Shown: positions 8,809 to 16,865 of the stretch, piece by piece
Position numbering within the stretch: the stretch's first letter is position 1
Layout: every line of letters begins with the position of its first letter
Source of the DNA: Metaruminococcus_A sp003150405
GTDB taxonomy: Bacteria; Bacillota; Clostridia; Oscillospirales; Ruminococcaceae
Direction: 5' to 3'
DNA length: 64,000 nucleotides
Assembly: GCA_902489745.1 (NCBI GenBank)
Contig: CABUBB010000006.1
Location: 58,094 to 122,093 of the forward strand
The notes under the pieces: generated by a model
The model's input: only the letters and a program-made list of their open reading frames with translations
Told to the model about the DNA's origin: nothing
The model's database searches: none
Program-made: the position numbers and the translations under genes

Positions 8809-8925
8809 CCATTCATTCTTCCCATCCGTTGCAGGAGACCACCTGCGGCGATTACACCAAACTTCCTGCCCGCAGCGCAGACCAGAACCCTTCAAGACCT
8901 CCGCAGCCTCCTTAATTGTGTCCCC

Positions 8926-8955
8926 ATTATAACACAGTTTCTGCAAAGGCGGCAA
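8926..8955 (-). promoter_or_regulatory. Sigma-A-type promoter of the YczE operon
   Basis: On the minus strand, TTGCCG, an 18-base spacer and TATAAT. The predicted leader before the start codon is about 110 bases and contains the complementary blocks GGAGGCTGCGG and CCGCAGGTGGTCTCC. No known riboswitch class fits clearly. Confidence 0.65.
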
Positions 8956-9871
8956 GAATCTCAATGCTTCCGGAACCTTCCACCAACCCGGCACTTCCGT
9001 ATTGATTTTTTCTGTGGTAAAATCAATGATATACCATTGTATCAAAGTGGAATGCCGTCTCATCCAGTATTTTCCGCATTGGAAACACAACTGGCACAAA
9101 ACGGCCGGCGACGCTAAATTATTCCGGAGTCATGGTATCATAATTTCATGGCCGCGAATCCCGGCTGGCAATCCGCGCTTCATACAAGGTGCGGATAACG
9201 GCGCGGGAATCCTGCGGGGTATGAATTCTTTAAGCATTTGGCTTCATCAAACACTGTCCCATCGAATGATCCGGCAGCGCGGGGGATGTTTGGACATTGC
9301 GTGCCGTTCATGATATTATAACCTCTGCGGTGCTTAAAATCAAAGATTTTGATCGCGGCGGGAACCTTGCAGCACTCCAGTATCGCACGGACACACTTAT
9401 GAATCCATTAAAGTAATCTCGTGGTGTGCGGCCGCACGGGTGAAACGCGAATGATACACAGTGTGATCAGCCGCCGGGTACAGGTCTGCCGGTAGGCAAA
9501 CAATTATCCCGCAAGGCACAAGTCCATCGGCCATCTGGCTTTGGAAAATGCAGCCGCTGTTTCTGGCGGCTGACCGGTGTAGGCACTGGCGCGCTGTTCA
9601 TGGCATCGCACGATGCGTTCCGAAGCAAACTTCGAGCGTCTGAGAAAAACAGAAGTGCCTGTGAAAATCAGCGACTGCTTCCTATAAAAACGATTGGCTG
9701 ATCAAAAGCGGTCTTGTATCAATGCAGGTCTGCCGTTTGATTCGGATACCATCAAGTCTGTTTGACAAAAAATATGCAGCGCTTTCAAACGCGCTGTGCC
9801 GTACTCATCCTGGGAAGCTCCCCCGTCCAGCCGGCAGTCCCCGGAAATTTCCATCAGCAAAGGAAGAAGCG
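8956..9871. other. Gene-free stretch of about 900 bp
   Basis: I see no gene with a plausible start, binding site and protein-like composition on either strand. The stretch holds repeat copy B (9310..9365), a hairpin cagccgc / gcggctg at about 9551..9572, and several AT-rich promoter-like patches. No tmRNA, RNase P, SRP RNA or 6S RNA signature was recognised. Confidence 0.5.
9310..9365 (-). repeat. Dispersed inverted repeat, copy B
   Basis: The reverse complement matches 6755..6810 at 48 of 56 bases. The copies lie 2.5 kb apart in opposite orientation, on either side of the 6.9-8.8 kb genes. Copy B continues with catgaacggcac (minus strand), which also appears near 6692 in the copy A region. 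Confidence 0.75.
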
Positions 9872-10702
9872 ATGAAACAGCAATACCAAACCATACCAGT
9901 CAGCGGATTTTCATTAAAGGATACACTGGACTGCGGCCAGAGTTTCCGCTGGGAGGAAACGGACGGCGTTTTCTCCGGCGTTGCCTTTGGGCGCGCTTTA
10001 ACCGTTGCGCAGCAGGAGGACAAGCTCCTGTTTTACGGAATCGGCCCGGATGAACTCCCTTTCTGGCGGGAATATTTTGACCTTGACGGTGATTATCCCC
10101 GCTTGCAGGAGCTTTACCTGACCGATCCGGTGCTGGAACAAGCCTGCCGGTTTGCGGGCGGCATCACCTTACTGCGGCAGGAACCGTGGGAAGCGCTGTG
10201 TTCCTTTATCATCTCCCAAAACAACAACATCCCGCGCATCAAGGGCATCGTCAAACGCCTGTGCGAATCGTTCGGCGCTCCGTTGGGGCCGGGAATCCAC
10301 GCTTTTCCGCCGCCGGAGCAGATTGCCAGGCTGCATCTCGATGACCTTGCCCCCCTACGCGCAGGTTTCCGGGCAAAATACATTTTAGACGCGGCGCAGA
10401 AGGTTGCGGACGGCACCATTGACCTGGAGGCAGCGCGTACCCTCCCCTTGGAACAGGCACGCGCTCACCTGATGCAGATTATGGGAGTAGGCCCCAAGGT
10501 GGCGGAATGTGCGCTGCTCTACGGGCTGCACCGGCTGGAAGCATTTCCTGTCGACGTATGGATGAAACGGGTGCTGGAACGGTTTTACCCAAATGGGTTT
10601 CCCCCTGTGGAATGTCCCGGCGTGGCGCAGCAGTACCTGTTTCACAGTGTGCGGTGCGGCAAACTGGCAGAGCTGAAAGCCGGGCAGAAAAATGCCGTTT
10701 AA
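9872..10702 (+). CDS. ogg: 8-oxoguanine DNA glycosylase (OGG1-type HhH-GPD)
   Basis: The 276-residue protein removes oxidised guanine from DNA (base excision repair) and nicks abasic sites. The N-terminal OGG domain begins with LKDTLDCGQSFRWEE. The helix-hairpin-helix motif reads LMQIMGVGPKVAECALLYG and contains the catalytic Lys, and it is followed by the catalytic Asp in FPVDVWMKR. These match Lys249 and Asp268 of human OGG1. The ATG at 9872 has aggaag 5 bases upstream; longer in-frame starts lack a binding site. It stands alone after a long gene-free stretch and is followed by the fba promoter. Confidence 0.9.
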   Translation: MKQQYQTIPVSGFSLKDTLDCGQSFRWEETDGVFSGVAFGRALTVAQQEDKLLFYGIGPDELPFWREYFDLDGDYPRLQELYLTDPVLEQACRFAGGITLLRQEPWEALCSFIISQNNNIPRIKGIVKRLCESFGAPLGPGIHAFPPPEQIARLHLDDLAPLRAGFRAKYILDAAQKVADGTIDLEAARTLPLEQARAHLMQIMGVGPKVAECALLYGLHRLEAFPVDVWMKRVLERFYPNGFPPVECPGVAQQYLFHSVRCGKLAELKAGQKNAV

Positions 10703-10719
10703 ATCTTCACATAAAGTAT

Positions 10720-10748
10720 TTGCTTTTGCGTCCCAGTTCGTTTATAAT
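10720..10748 (+). promoter_or_regulatory. Sigma-A-type promoter of fba
   Basis: TTGCTT, a 17-base spacer and TATAAT, 38 bases before the fba start codon. Confidence 0.75.
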
Positions 10749-10785
10749 AGTTTTGTGATAAAAACACCATTAGGAGGATGTCGAT

Positions 10786-11649
10786 ATGTTAGTTTCTGCA
10801 CAAGAAATGCTCACCAAAGCAAAAGCCGGCAAATACGCAGTCGGACAGTTCAACATCAACAACCTGGAGTGGACCAAAGCAATCCTGCTCACCGCTCAGG
10901 AAAACAACTCCCCGGTAATCCTCGGCGTTTCCGAGGGCGCTGGCAAATACATGACCGGTTACAAAACCGTCGTCGGCATGGTCAACGGCATGCTGGAAGA
11001 GCTCAACATCACCGTTCCGGTTGCGCTGCATCTGGATCACGGCAGCTATGAGGGCTGCTTAAAATGTATTGAGGCAGGCTTCTCCTCCATTATGTTTGAC
11101 GGTTCTCATTACCCGATTGATGAAAACGTTGCTAAAACCACCGAGCTTGTTAAAATTACCAAAGAAAAAGGCATGTCGCTGGAAGCAGAAGTCGGTTCCA
11201 TCGGCGGTGAGGAAGACGGCGTCGTCGGCGCCGGCGAGGTTGCCGACCCGAACGAATGCAAACGCATTGCAGATCTCGGCGTCACCATGCTCGCGGCAGG
11301 CATCGGCAACATCCATGGCAAATACCCGGCCAACTGGAAAGGCCTTGATTTCGGCGTTCTGGCTGAGGTGCAGAAACTCACCGGCTCCATGCCGCTCGTT
11401 CTGCACGGCGGTACCGGCATCCCGGAAGATATGATTAAGGAAGCCATCTCCCTCGGCGTTTCCAAAATCAACGTCAACACCGAATGCCAGCTCTCCTTTG
11501 CAGAGGCTACCCGCAAATACATTGAGGCCGGCAAGGATCTGGAAGGCAAGGGCTTTGACCCGCGCAAACTGCTGGCGCCGGGCTTTGAGGCCATCAAAGC
11601 AACTGTAAAAGAGAAAATGGAGCTTTTCGGTTCGGTCAACAAAGCATAA
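10786..11649 (+). CDS. fba: Class II fructose-1,6-bisphosphate aldolase
   Basis: The 287-residue cytosolic enzyme cleaves fructose-1,6-bisphosphate to dihydroxyacetone phosphate and glyceraldehyde-3-phosphate in glycolysis. It is the zinc-dependent type. Visible are the metal-binding VALHLDHGS, the EAEVGSIGGEEDG stretch, the metal His in GNIHGKYP, the LHGGTGIP phosphate loop and KINVNTE. The start has AGGAGG 8 bases upstream. The gene is monocistronic, with a strong promoter and its own terminator, as expected for a highly expressed glycolytic gene. Codon use is strongly biased, as in ppdK. Confidence 0.96.
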   Translation: MLVSAQEMLTKAKAGKYAVGQFNINNLEWTKAILLTAQENNSPVILGVSEGAGKYMTGYKTVVGMVNGMLEELNITVPVALHLDHGSYEGCLKCIEAGFSSIMFDGSHYPIDENVAKTTELVKITKEKGMSLEAEVGSIGGEEDGVVGAGEVADPNECKRIADLGVTMLAAGIGNIHGKYPANWKGLDFGVLAEVQKLTGSMPLVLHGGTGIPEDMIKEAISLGVSKINVNTECQLSFAEATRKYIEAGKDLEGKGFDPRKLLAPGFEAIKATVKEKMELFGSVNKA

Positions 11650-11670
11650 TTGTCGTTCTATAATTCAAAA

Positions 11671-11704
11671 AAGCCTGGAACTTTTGTTCCGGGCTTTTTC
11701 GTTT
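11671..11704 (+). terminator. fba terminator
   Basis: The stem aagcctggaac / gttccgggctt has a tttt loop, followed by tttcgttttt. It lies 22 bases after the fba stop. Confidence 0.9.
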
Positions 11705-11842
11705 TTCTTTTCCGTGCACTTGCCGTTGTATTTTGGACAAATAATTGCTAAAATAAGGCTAAAATATGAAGAAGATGTTGCCAAATGAAACGTCTGTCAT
11801 GGTATAGCAAAGGGTTTGCTGAAATTCCTGCACTTTCCGAAA

Positions 11843-11879
11843 TAAAACAGCCCTTCCCAATTTGGGAAGGGCTGTTTTT
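11843..11879 (-). terminator. spoIIE terminator
   Basis: A near-perfect palindrome, aaaacagcccttcccaa / tttgggaagggctgtttt, sits just past the spoIIE stop. On the minus strand it is followed by TTTTATTT. The 130 bases between it and the fba terminator show nothing else. Confidence 0.88.
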
Positions 11880-11887
11880 CTGCTGGA

Positions 11888-14203
11888 TCAATCGCCTGTC
11901 CGGAGGCGGATAGCCGCCACCGTTACATCGTCGCTGTGACCGTCAATGCGTCTGCGGCGCGCTTCACTGGCAATACGTCCGGCAATTTCACGGCTGGATT
12001 TTCTGGCATTCATTTCAAGCTCTGCCTCAATCCAGTCGGTACCGGTAGCAGTGACGCCGTCTGACACAATCAAAACCAAATCCCCGGAAGAGAGCTTGCA
12101 GTCCATCCGGTCAAAGCCAACCCCTTTCAGAATGCCGACCGGCAGCGAGTCTGACTCCAGCTTCTGTACGGAGCTTCCTTTGAGGATGAAGGTCGGCGCA
12201 GCGCCCGCCTTGAGCACCTCCGCACGGCCGGTGTAAAGATCCAGCCGGAGAATATCAATGGTAGCCAGGGATTCATCCGGCGCCTTGACCAGTAGAGAGG
12301 AATTGATGAGCTTGATAGCGGATTCAAAACCAAACCCCGCCTTGATGAGCTTTAAGATAAAGGAGCAGGTCATGACTGAATCCACAGCGGCACGGCCGCC
12401 GCTGCCCATCCCATCGCTTAAGACAAGATGGAAAAAGCCCTTGGAATCCAGAAAGGTCTCGTAGCTGTCCCCACAGTACTGTTCGCCATTAGCCGGATAT
12501 TGCTCGGCATGAAATTCAGTGTGATAACGAGCCATTTCAAAAAAGGAAAGCTTCACTCGCTCGCCAATTTCAGTGACGCTTGGCAGATCAAATTCGCAGT
12601 CCAGAGCAGAGGAAAGATTCTCGCACAGCAACTTTTCCGAAACCTTTACTGGAGCAGTTGTGTAAATCTCTACCCCTGTACGCTCATTCATATCAGTATA
12701 ACAGCAGATTTCATCCGCATCTACATTGAGATTGGAAAGCACGGTGCGCACCTTGGCGGTGCGGCGGTCGTCCAGGCTGCTGACCGTCCCCACCTCTTCT
12801 CCAATTTCACAGAGCATTTCGGCAACACCGTCGAGTTGCTCGGAGGATACCTGTTTTGCCTCCTCTACCATCCGCGCCGCTTGCCGGTGGGAAAGGTAGC
12901 TTTGGTAATTCTGGTTGACCGCAGCGGTCAATGCAGAAAATTTGCAGCATTTGTTCTGGAAATACTGCGGCATTTGCTCCTCGCGGATGCGGCCCTCTTT
13001 TTTGAGGATGGGTGTTACGGTCTCAAGCGCCTGCCAGGTGGTTTCATACTGGCTTTCCCAGCAAAACATTTTCAATCCGCAGTTGTGGCAGATGTGATCA
13101 GCCGAACGGTGGTAGACCGAAGAAATATCCGGCACTTCATTTTCACTCATCTTTCCAGACACTGCATCCACTGAACTGCGCAGATCATGCAGGGCAAGGG
13201 CTGCAAACCGCAGCCGGTTGGCAAGCCAGCCGCTGTCCTGCGCCCCGGTTTTCCCGGAAGCGGCATCCAGCGAAACAGCGAAACTCCCGCCGAGAAAACG
13301 CACTGGAATCACTGCAAAAACGGCGGCAGCAAAAAAAGAATCCAGCAGGTAGACAATGGTTTGCTGCCCGGTACTTATCATAAAGGCACCGCAGGTATTT
13401 ACCGCCAGAAAAACAGCAACCTGCCCCAACTTTCCCAGTGGTTTAAGCGCACTGGCGAGGATAGCCGCCATCATCATTGCGCCGCCATAGGGGGCAAAAT
13501 CCGCACTGTAAAGAGCAAACGACGCAGCCGTTCCGGCGGCAACCGCAGCGCCAGAAAAACCACCTTTCCCCATAAAGTACAGCACGACCAAAATCCCTAT
13601 GATCCGGCCAAGAGTAAAGGTGAAAAAATGTATGTCGCAGAGGGCGAGCAAAAACACGCCGCCAATGACGCCAATGCTAACATATTCCCGCATGGTATAA
13701 TGGCGCATATCCCGCGGGGAGAAGAATGCTTTGACCGCGGTTGCTCCAAAATAGGTGACAGCGAAGCAGAGAACCGCCTGCAGCGCCCGGAGCAGGTAAA
13801 CCACCGGCCCTGCGGATTCAATGGCGGAGGCCCCAAGCCCACAGCAGAGCATGACCAGAAAGGAGAGCGCACCAAGCAGGATTGGGCTTGCCTTTAAAGT
13901 ATAAACACGGTGAACAAACATTTTTAAGAGCAGCACAATCAGAAGTGCAGGAAGCAGCACTAACTGATCGGCGCGGTTGCCGAACAGGACGTAACCGAGC
14001 ACACTGCCCGCAATCGCAGCGTAGGAATAGGTCCGCGGCAGGGCGGCCGATACGGCAACGCCCATTCCGGCAAGGCCGCCAATCATACGGGCGTTGGAAG
14101 CAAGCGCCGCAAGCAGTACAACAATGCCGTAGCGGATGATTGCCTCCACTCCATGCAGCTTGCCGGCGTTTTCGGATGTTTTCATCTGTAAAGCAGTTTT
14201 CAC
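11888..14203 (-). CDS. spoIIE: Stage II sporulation protein E (PP2C phosphatase)
   Basis: The 771-residue membrane phosphatase dephosphorylates SpoIIAA-P, releasing sigma-F in the forespore, and takes part in polar septation. About ten helices fill residues 20-310. A middle region contains a Cys-rich patch (HICHNCGLKMFCW). The C-terminal PP2C domain shows LVLSDGMGSGGRA and LVLIVSDGV with metal-binding Asp residues. The GTG at 14203 was chosen because AGAGGT lies 7 bases upstream; another GTG at 14212 overlaps that binding site. The promoter has the 21-bp spacing typical of Spo0A-activated spoIIE. The length is slightly below the B. subtilis protein (827). Confidence 0.95.
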   Translation of the reverse strand: MKTALQMKTSENAGKLHGVEAIIRYGIVVLLAALASNARMIGGLAGMGVAVSAALPRTYSYAAIAGSVLGYVLFGNRADQLVLLPALLIVLLLKMFVHRVYTLKASPILLGALSFLVMLCCGLGASAIESAGPVVYLLRALQAVLCFAVTYFGATAVKAFFSPRDMRHYTMREYVSIGVIGGVFLLALCDIHFFTFTLGRIIGILVVLYFMGKGGFSGAAVAAGTAASFALYSADFAPYGGAMMMAAILASALKPLGKLGQVAVFLAVNTCGAFMISTGQQTIVYLLDSFFAAAVFAVIPVRFLGGSFAVSLDAASGKTGAQDSGWLANRLRFAALALHDLRSSVDAVSGKMSENEVPDISSVYHRSADHICHNCGLKMFCWESQYETTWQALETVTPILKKEGRIREEQMPQYFQNKCCKFSALTAAVNQNYQSYLSHRQAARMVEEAKQVSSEQLDGVAEMLCEIGEEVGTVSSLDDRRTAKVRTVLSNLNVDADEICCYTDMNERTGVEIYTTAPVKVSEKLLCENLSSALDCEFDLPSVTEIGERVKLSFFEMARYHTEFHAEQYPANGEQYCGDSYETFLDSKGFFHLVLSDGMGSGGRAAVDSVMTCSFILKLIKAGFGFESAIKLINSSLLVKAPDESLATIDILRLDLYTGRAEVLKAGAAPTFILKGSSVQKLESDSLPVGILKGVGFDRMDCKLSSGDLVLIVSDGVTATGTDWIEAELEMNARKSSREIAGRIASEARRRRIDGHSDDVTVAAIRLRTGD

Positions 14204-14257
14204 GTCTGACACCTCTGGATAATCCCTGAATTTTGGACGAATATGGAAATTAATTCC

Positions 14258-14290
14258 ATTATAGCGGTGTCCCTACAATTATTCTGTCAA
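14258..14290 (-). promoter_or_regulatory. spoIIE promoter, sigma-A type with 21-bp spacer and 0A-box-like site
   Basis: On the minus strand, TTGACA, a 21-base spacer and TATAAT. Known Spo0A-activated promoters of spoIIE and spoIIG have the same abnormally long spacing. The complement of the -35 area reads CTGTCAAAG, close to the 0A box TTTGTCRAA. Confidence 0.75.
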
Positions 14291-14370
14291 AGAAGCAGCG
14301 CGAAATCTGCGAGAAAACCGGAAGTTGTGCGGAAAACGGCAGGATTGTTTGGAAACAGCCGTACAAAAAC

Positions 14371-14410
14371 CAAAACAACGCCGGACAAAAGCCTGTCCAG
14401 CGTTGTTTTG
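14371..14410 (-). terminator. gltX terminator
   Basis: The stem caaaacaacgc…ggaca / tgtcc…gcgttgttttg is followed on the minus strand by GGTTTTTG. It lies 15 bases beyond the gltX stop. Confidence 0.85.
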
Positions 14411-14424
14411 GTGGGATTTCCCTT

Positions 14425-15879
14425 TTATTTTGTCAGCTTTTCTATTCCTTTGCGAATGCGGTTCAGCGATTCCTCCTTGCCAAGGATCGCGCAGATTTCC
14501 ACACCGCCGCCCGGCGTGAACTGCTTGCCTGAAACCGCCACGCGGACCGGCCAGAGGATAAGACCGTTTTTGACGCCTTTTTCGGCGATCAGTGCAAAAA
14601 GCGCCTCGTGGATGGATTCCTCGGTCCAGATCTCCAACTGCCCCAGTACCGGCAGAACAGCCTGAAGGGACTCTAGGGAGTTTTCCTCGTTGGTCTTCAT
14701 CTTTTTGTGGCAATAGAGCGCTGTATCATAATCCGGCAGGGTGTCGATAAAGTCTACCTGTTCTGGAATATCGGTAAACAGCTCGGTGCGGGACTGAAGC
14801 ACACGGGCAATCAATTTGGTGTCTACATCCTCACGCTTGCAGGTTTCACGGATATAGGGAAGCGCATACCGCTCAAACTCGTCGAGCTCCATCCGGCGGA
14901 TGTACGCCCCATTGATGGCTTTGAGCTTGACCGGATCAAAAATCGCCGGAGATTTGGAAATGCCGCTAATATCGAACTCCTGTACCAGCTCCTCCAGCGT
15001 GAAAATCTCCTCCTCGCCTTTCGGACTCCAGCCGAGCAGGGCGATGTAATTGACCACCGCCTCGGTGAGATAGCCCTTCTCAATGAGGTCTTCGAACGAA
15101 GCGTCGCCGTTGCGTTTGGAGAGCTTTTCGGTCTGGTTTTTCATAACTGGCGAGCAATGGATATAAACCGGCTTGTCCCAGCCAAACGCCTCGTACAGCA
15201 AGTTGTATTTCGGGGTGGAAGAGAGGTATTCGTTGCCACGGATGACGTGGGTAATCCCCATGGTGTGGTCATCGACGACATTGGCAAAGTTATAGGTCGG
15301 CATACCATCTGTTTTTATCAGGATCTGATCATCCAGCACGGAATTGTCCACCGTAATGTCGCCAAACACTTCGTCATGGAAGGTCGTGGTACCCTCCAGC
15401 GGCATCTTTTGGCGGATGACATAAGGCACGCCGGCGGCAAGTTTCTCCTCAATCTCCTCTTTGGTGAGGCTGCGGCAATGGCCGTCGTACTTTGGCGCCA
15501 TGCCGGACGCCTGCTGAATTTTTTTCAGTTCATCCAGACGGTCCTTGTCACAGAAGCAGTAGTAGGCATGCCCGCTCTCAACCAACTTGAGGGCATATTC
15601 TTTAAACATCCCCATCCGCTCACTCTGCACGTATGGGCCGTACGGACCGCCGATATCCGGTCCCTCGTCCCAGTTGAGTCCTGTTTGACGCAGGGTGTTG
15701 TAAATAATGTCGACTGCGCCTTCCACATAGCGTTCCCGGTCGGTATCTTCAATGCGGAGGATAAATTTCCCATCGTATTTTTTCGCTAGCAGATAGGCGT
15801 ATAGCGCGGTGCGCAGATTGCCAACGTGCATATATCCTGTCGGACTCGGTGCAAATCTTGTCCTTACCGTTTGCGGCAT
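14425..15879 (-). CDS. gltX: Glutamyl-tRNA synthetase
   Basis: This 484-residue class I aminoacyl-tRNA synthetase charges tRNA-Glu. The HIGH-type motif lies in FAPSPTGYMHVGNLRTAL (residues 8-25) and the KMSKS-type motif is KLSKRNGD. The anticodon-binding domain occupies the C-terminal third. In organisms lacking GlnRS it also misacylates tRNA-Gln; whether that holds here cannot be told. The upstream 15880..16014 is AT-rich and probably holds the promoter. The gene stands alone, with its own terminator. Confidence 0.95.
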   Translation of the reverse strand: MPQTVRTRFAPSPTGYMHVGNLRTALYAYLLAKKYDGKFILRIEDTDRERYVEGAVDIIYNTLRQTGLNWDEGPDIGGPYGPYVQSERMGMFKEYALKLVESGHAYYCFCDKDRLDELKKIQQASGMAPKYDGHCRSLTKEEIEEKLAAGVPYVIRQKMPLEGTTTFHDEVFGDITVDNSVLDDQILIKTDGMPTYNFANVVDDHTMGITHVIRGNEYLSSTPKYNLLYEAFGWDKPVYIHCSPVMKNQTEKLSKRNGDASFEDLIEKGYLTEAVVNYIALLGWSPKGEEEIFTLEELVQEFDISGISKSPAIFDPVKLKAINGAYIRRMELDEFERYALPYIRETCKREDVDTKLIARVLQSRTELFTDIPEQVDFIDTLPDYDTALYCHKKMKTNEENSLESLQAVLPVLGQLEIWTEESIHEALFALIAEKGVKNGLILWPVRVAVSGKQFTPGGGVEICAILGKEESLNRIRKGIEKLTK

Positions 15880-16014
15880 TTTTGTTCTCCCTTTCCTGTT
15901 CTTATTGTATCTTTATTATACTACCGTTTTATAGGTGTTTTGTCAATTACCAACACCATTTGCTCTTACCATTACCAACTCTTGTACCTTCTATTCCCGC
16001 CGTACACAAGAGAA

Positions 16015-16044
16015 GCGGAAACATGGAAAACACCATGTTTCCGC
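16015..16044 (-). terminator. dpa operon terminator
   Basis: A perfect 12-bp stem, gcggaaacatgg / ccatgtttccgc, with a 6-base loop, 6 bases after the dpaB stop. The following minus-strand sequence (TTCTCTTG) is only moderately T-rich. Confidence 0.7.
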
Positions 16045-16049
16045 CTGTT

Positions 16050-16622
16050 TTATGAACGAAAAAGTGGCTGCAACTGCCGGTTTGCGAACGATCCTTCAAT
16101 GGCTTCCGGCAGCAAATCAAACCGGGCAACCAGTGAATTGGGCTTTTTCTCTGGATTATCCTGCCGCATAGGGACAAAGTAAAAATGCTTCATATTTAGC
16201 AGTGCACCCAGGTTTTTGGCGCTGCCGCTTAAAGCGTCGTTGGTTGAGACAGCAAGAAGCACCGGTTTGGCACCGCGCAGATGGGATTTCACAGCCATTG
16301 TCACGGGGGTATCCGTTATGCTGGACGCGAGCTTGGCAAGCGTATTCCCGGTACAGGGCGCCACCACCAGCAGGTCGAACATTCCTTTTGGGCCGATTGG
16401 TTCGGCATCCTGTATGGTTTGAATGACATGATGCCCGCAAATGCGCTCCAATTCCTCAATAAAATCGAGCGCCCGGCCGAATCGAGTGTCGAGCGTTGAG
16501 GCGTTATAGGACATAATCGGCGTAATATCGTAAGTATCGGTCAGTTTTTCAAGCTCATCAATGACCTCGCGAAAGGTGCAGAATGAACCGCAAAGTGCAA
16601 AACCCAGTTTCTTTTTACTCAT
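16050..16622 (-). CDS. dpaB: Dipicolinate synthase subunit B
   Basis: This 190-residue flavoprotein-like subunit works with DpaA to turn the lysine-pathway intermediate dihydrodipicolinate (or its precursor) into dipicolinic acid in the mother cell. The acid is stored in the spore core. Visible are LGFALCGSFCTFREVI at the N-terminus and the flavoprotein-type LVVAPCTGNTLAKLASSITD. The ATG at 16622 overlaps the dpaA stop (ATGA) and has AAGGGG upstream, so dpaA and dpaB are translationally coupled. The reading frame is intact. In the present DNA arrangement it is separated from the dpa promoter by the 3.8-kb element, so normal expression probably needs excision. Confidence 0.93.
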   Translation of the reverse strand: MSKKKLGFALCGSFCTFREVIDELEKLTDTYDITPIMSYNASTLDTRFGRALDFIEELERICGHHVIQTIQDAEPIGPKGMFDLLVVAPCTGNTLAKLASSITDTPVTMAVKSHLRGAKPVLLAVSTNDALSGSAKNLGALLNMKHFYFVPMRQDNPEKKPNSLVARFDLLPEAIEGSFANRQLQPLFRS

Positions 16623-16765
16623 TGACAACCACCCCTTTCCGCCAAAATATTCTGAATGGTGTCACAAATGATTTCCCCGGACGTAACCGGTGCGACCTTT
16701 CCCGGCAGCGACAGCGCCCAAATTACTTTAACACCCAGTTGTTTTGCCAGTTCAAAGTCCACCCC
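16619..16765 (-). CDS. dpaA: dpaA, 3' part (dipicolinate synthase A, C-terminal 48 residues)
   Basis: From the shared glycine codon GGG (16763..16765) the frame reads GVDFELAKQLGVKVIWALSL, then PGKVAP…, and ends with TGA overlapping the dpaB ATG. This is the conserved C-terminus of DpaA, but it has no start of its own: upstream lies the end of the inserted element. The 48 codons (GGG included) have no frameshift or stop, which argues for continued selection. Fused to the N-terminal part (20587..21327, which ends with the same GGG) they give KPGGVDFE across the joint and a 294-residue product. B. subtilis SpoVFA is about the same size. Confidence 0.9.
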   Translation of the reverse strand, partial: GVDFELAKQLGVKVIWALSLPGKVAPVTSGEIICDTIQNILAERGGCQ

Positions 16766-16790
16766 CCATAGCTTCGGGGATAAACTTCTC
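16745..16790 (-). other. Attachment site, dpaA 3' side of the element
   Basis: This is the hybrid site where the element ends and the dpaA 3' part begins. On the minus strand, GTTTATCCCCGAAGC (element arm), then TATGG, the core GGG (16763..16765) and GTGGACTTTGAA (dpaA). The arm TTTATCCCCGAAGC is the inverted mate of GCTGCGGGGATAAA at the other end (13 of 14 positions). Confidence 0.8.
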
Positions 16791-16824
16791 TGGCATACCG
16801 CACCGAAAAAAGTGGCTGCGGGCA

Positions 16825-16856
16825 AAAAAACACCCGGCAAATGCCGGGTGTTTTTG
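16825..16856 (-). terminator. Terminator of the DegV-like gene inside the element
   Basis: The stem aacacccggca / tgccgggtgtt is flanked by A- and T-runs (minus strand TTTTTTTG). It lies 10 bases beyond the DegV stop and blocks read-through into the stranded dpaA 3' part and dpaB. Confidence 0.88.
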
Positions 16857-16865
16857 TTTCGTTCT

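Noticed and set aside
8820..8900. Resemblance of the YczE leader to a cobalamin riboswitch (GGAAG…GGTGTAAT…GCAG)
   Set aside because: The flanking stem that should pair is absent and the GCAGCC..CCCGC core is missing, so only a structured leader is claimed.
9002..9313. 103-residue plus-strand open frame in the gene-free stretch
   Set aside because: It has no binding site, low-complexity Trp/His-rich composition and no recognisable domain, and it lies opposite promoter-like DNA.
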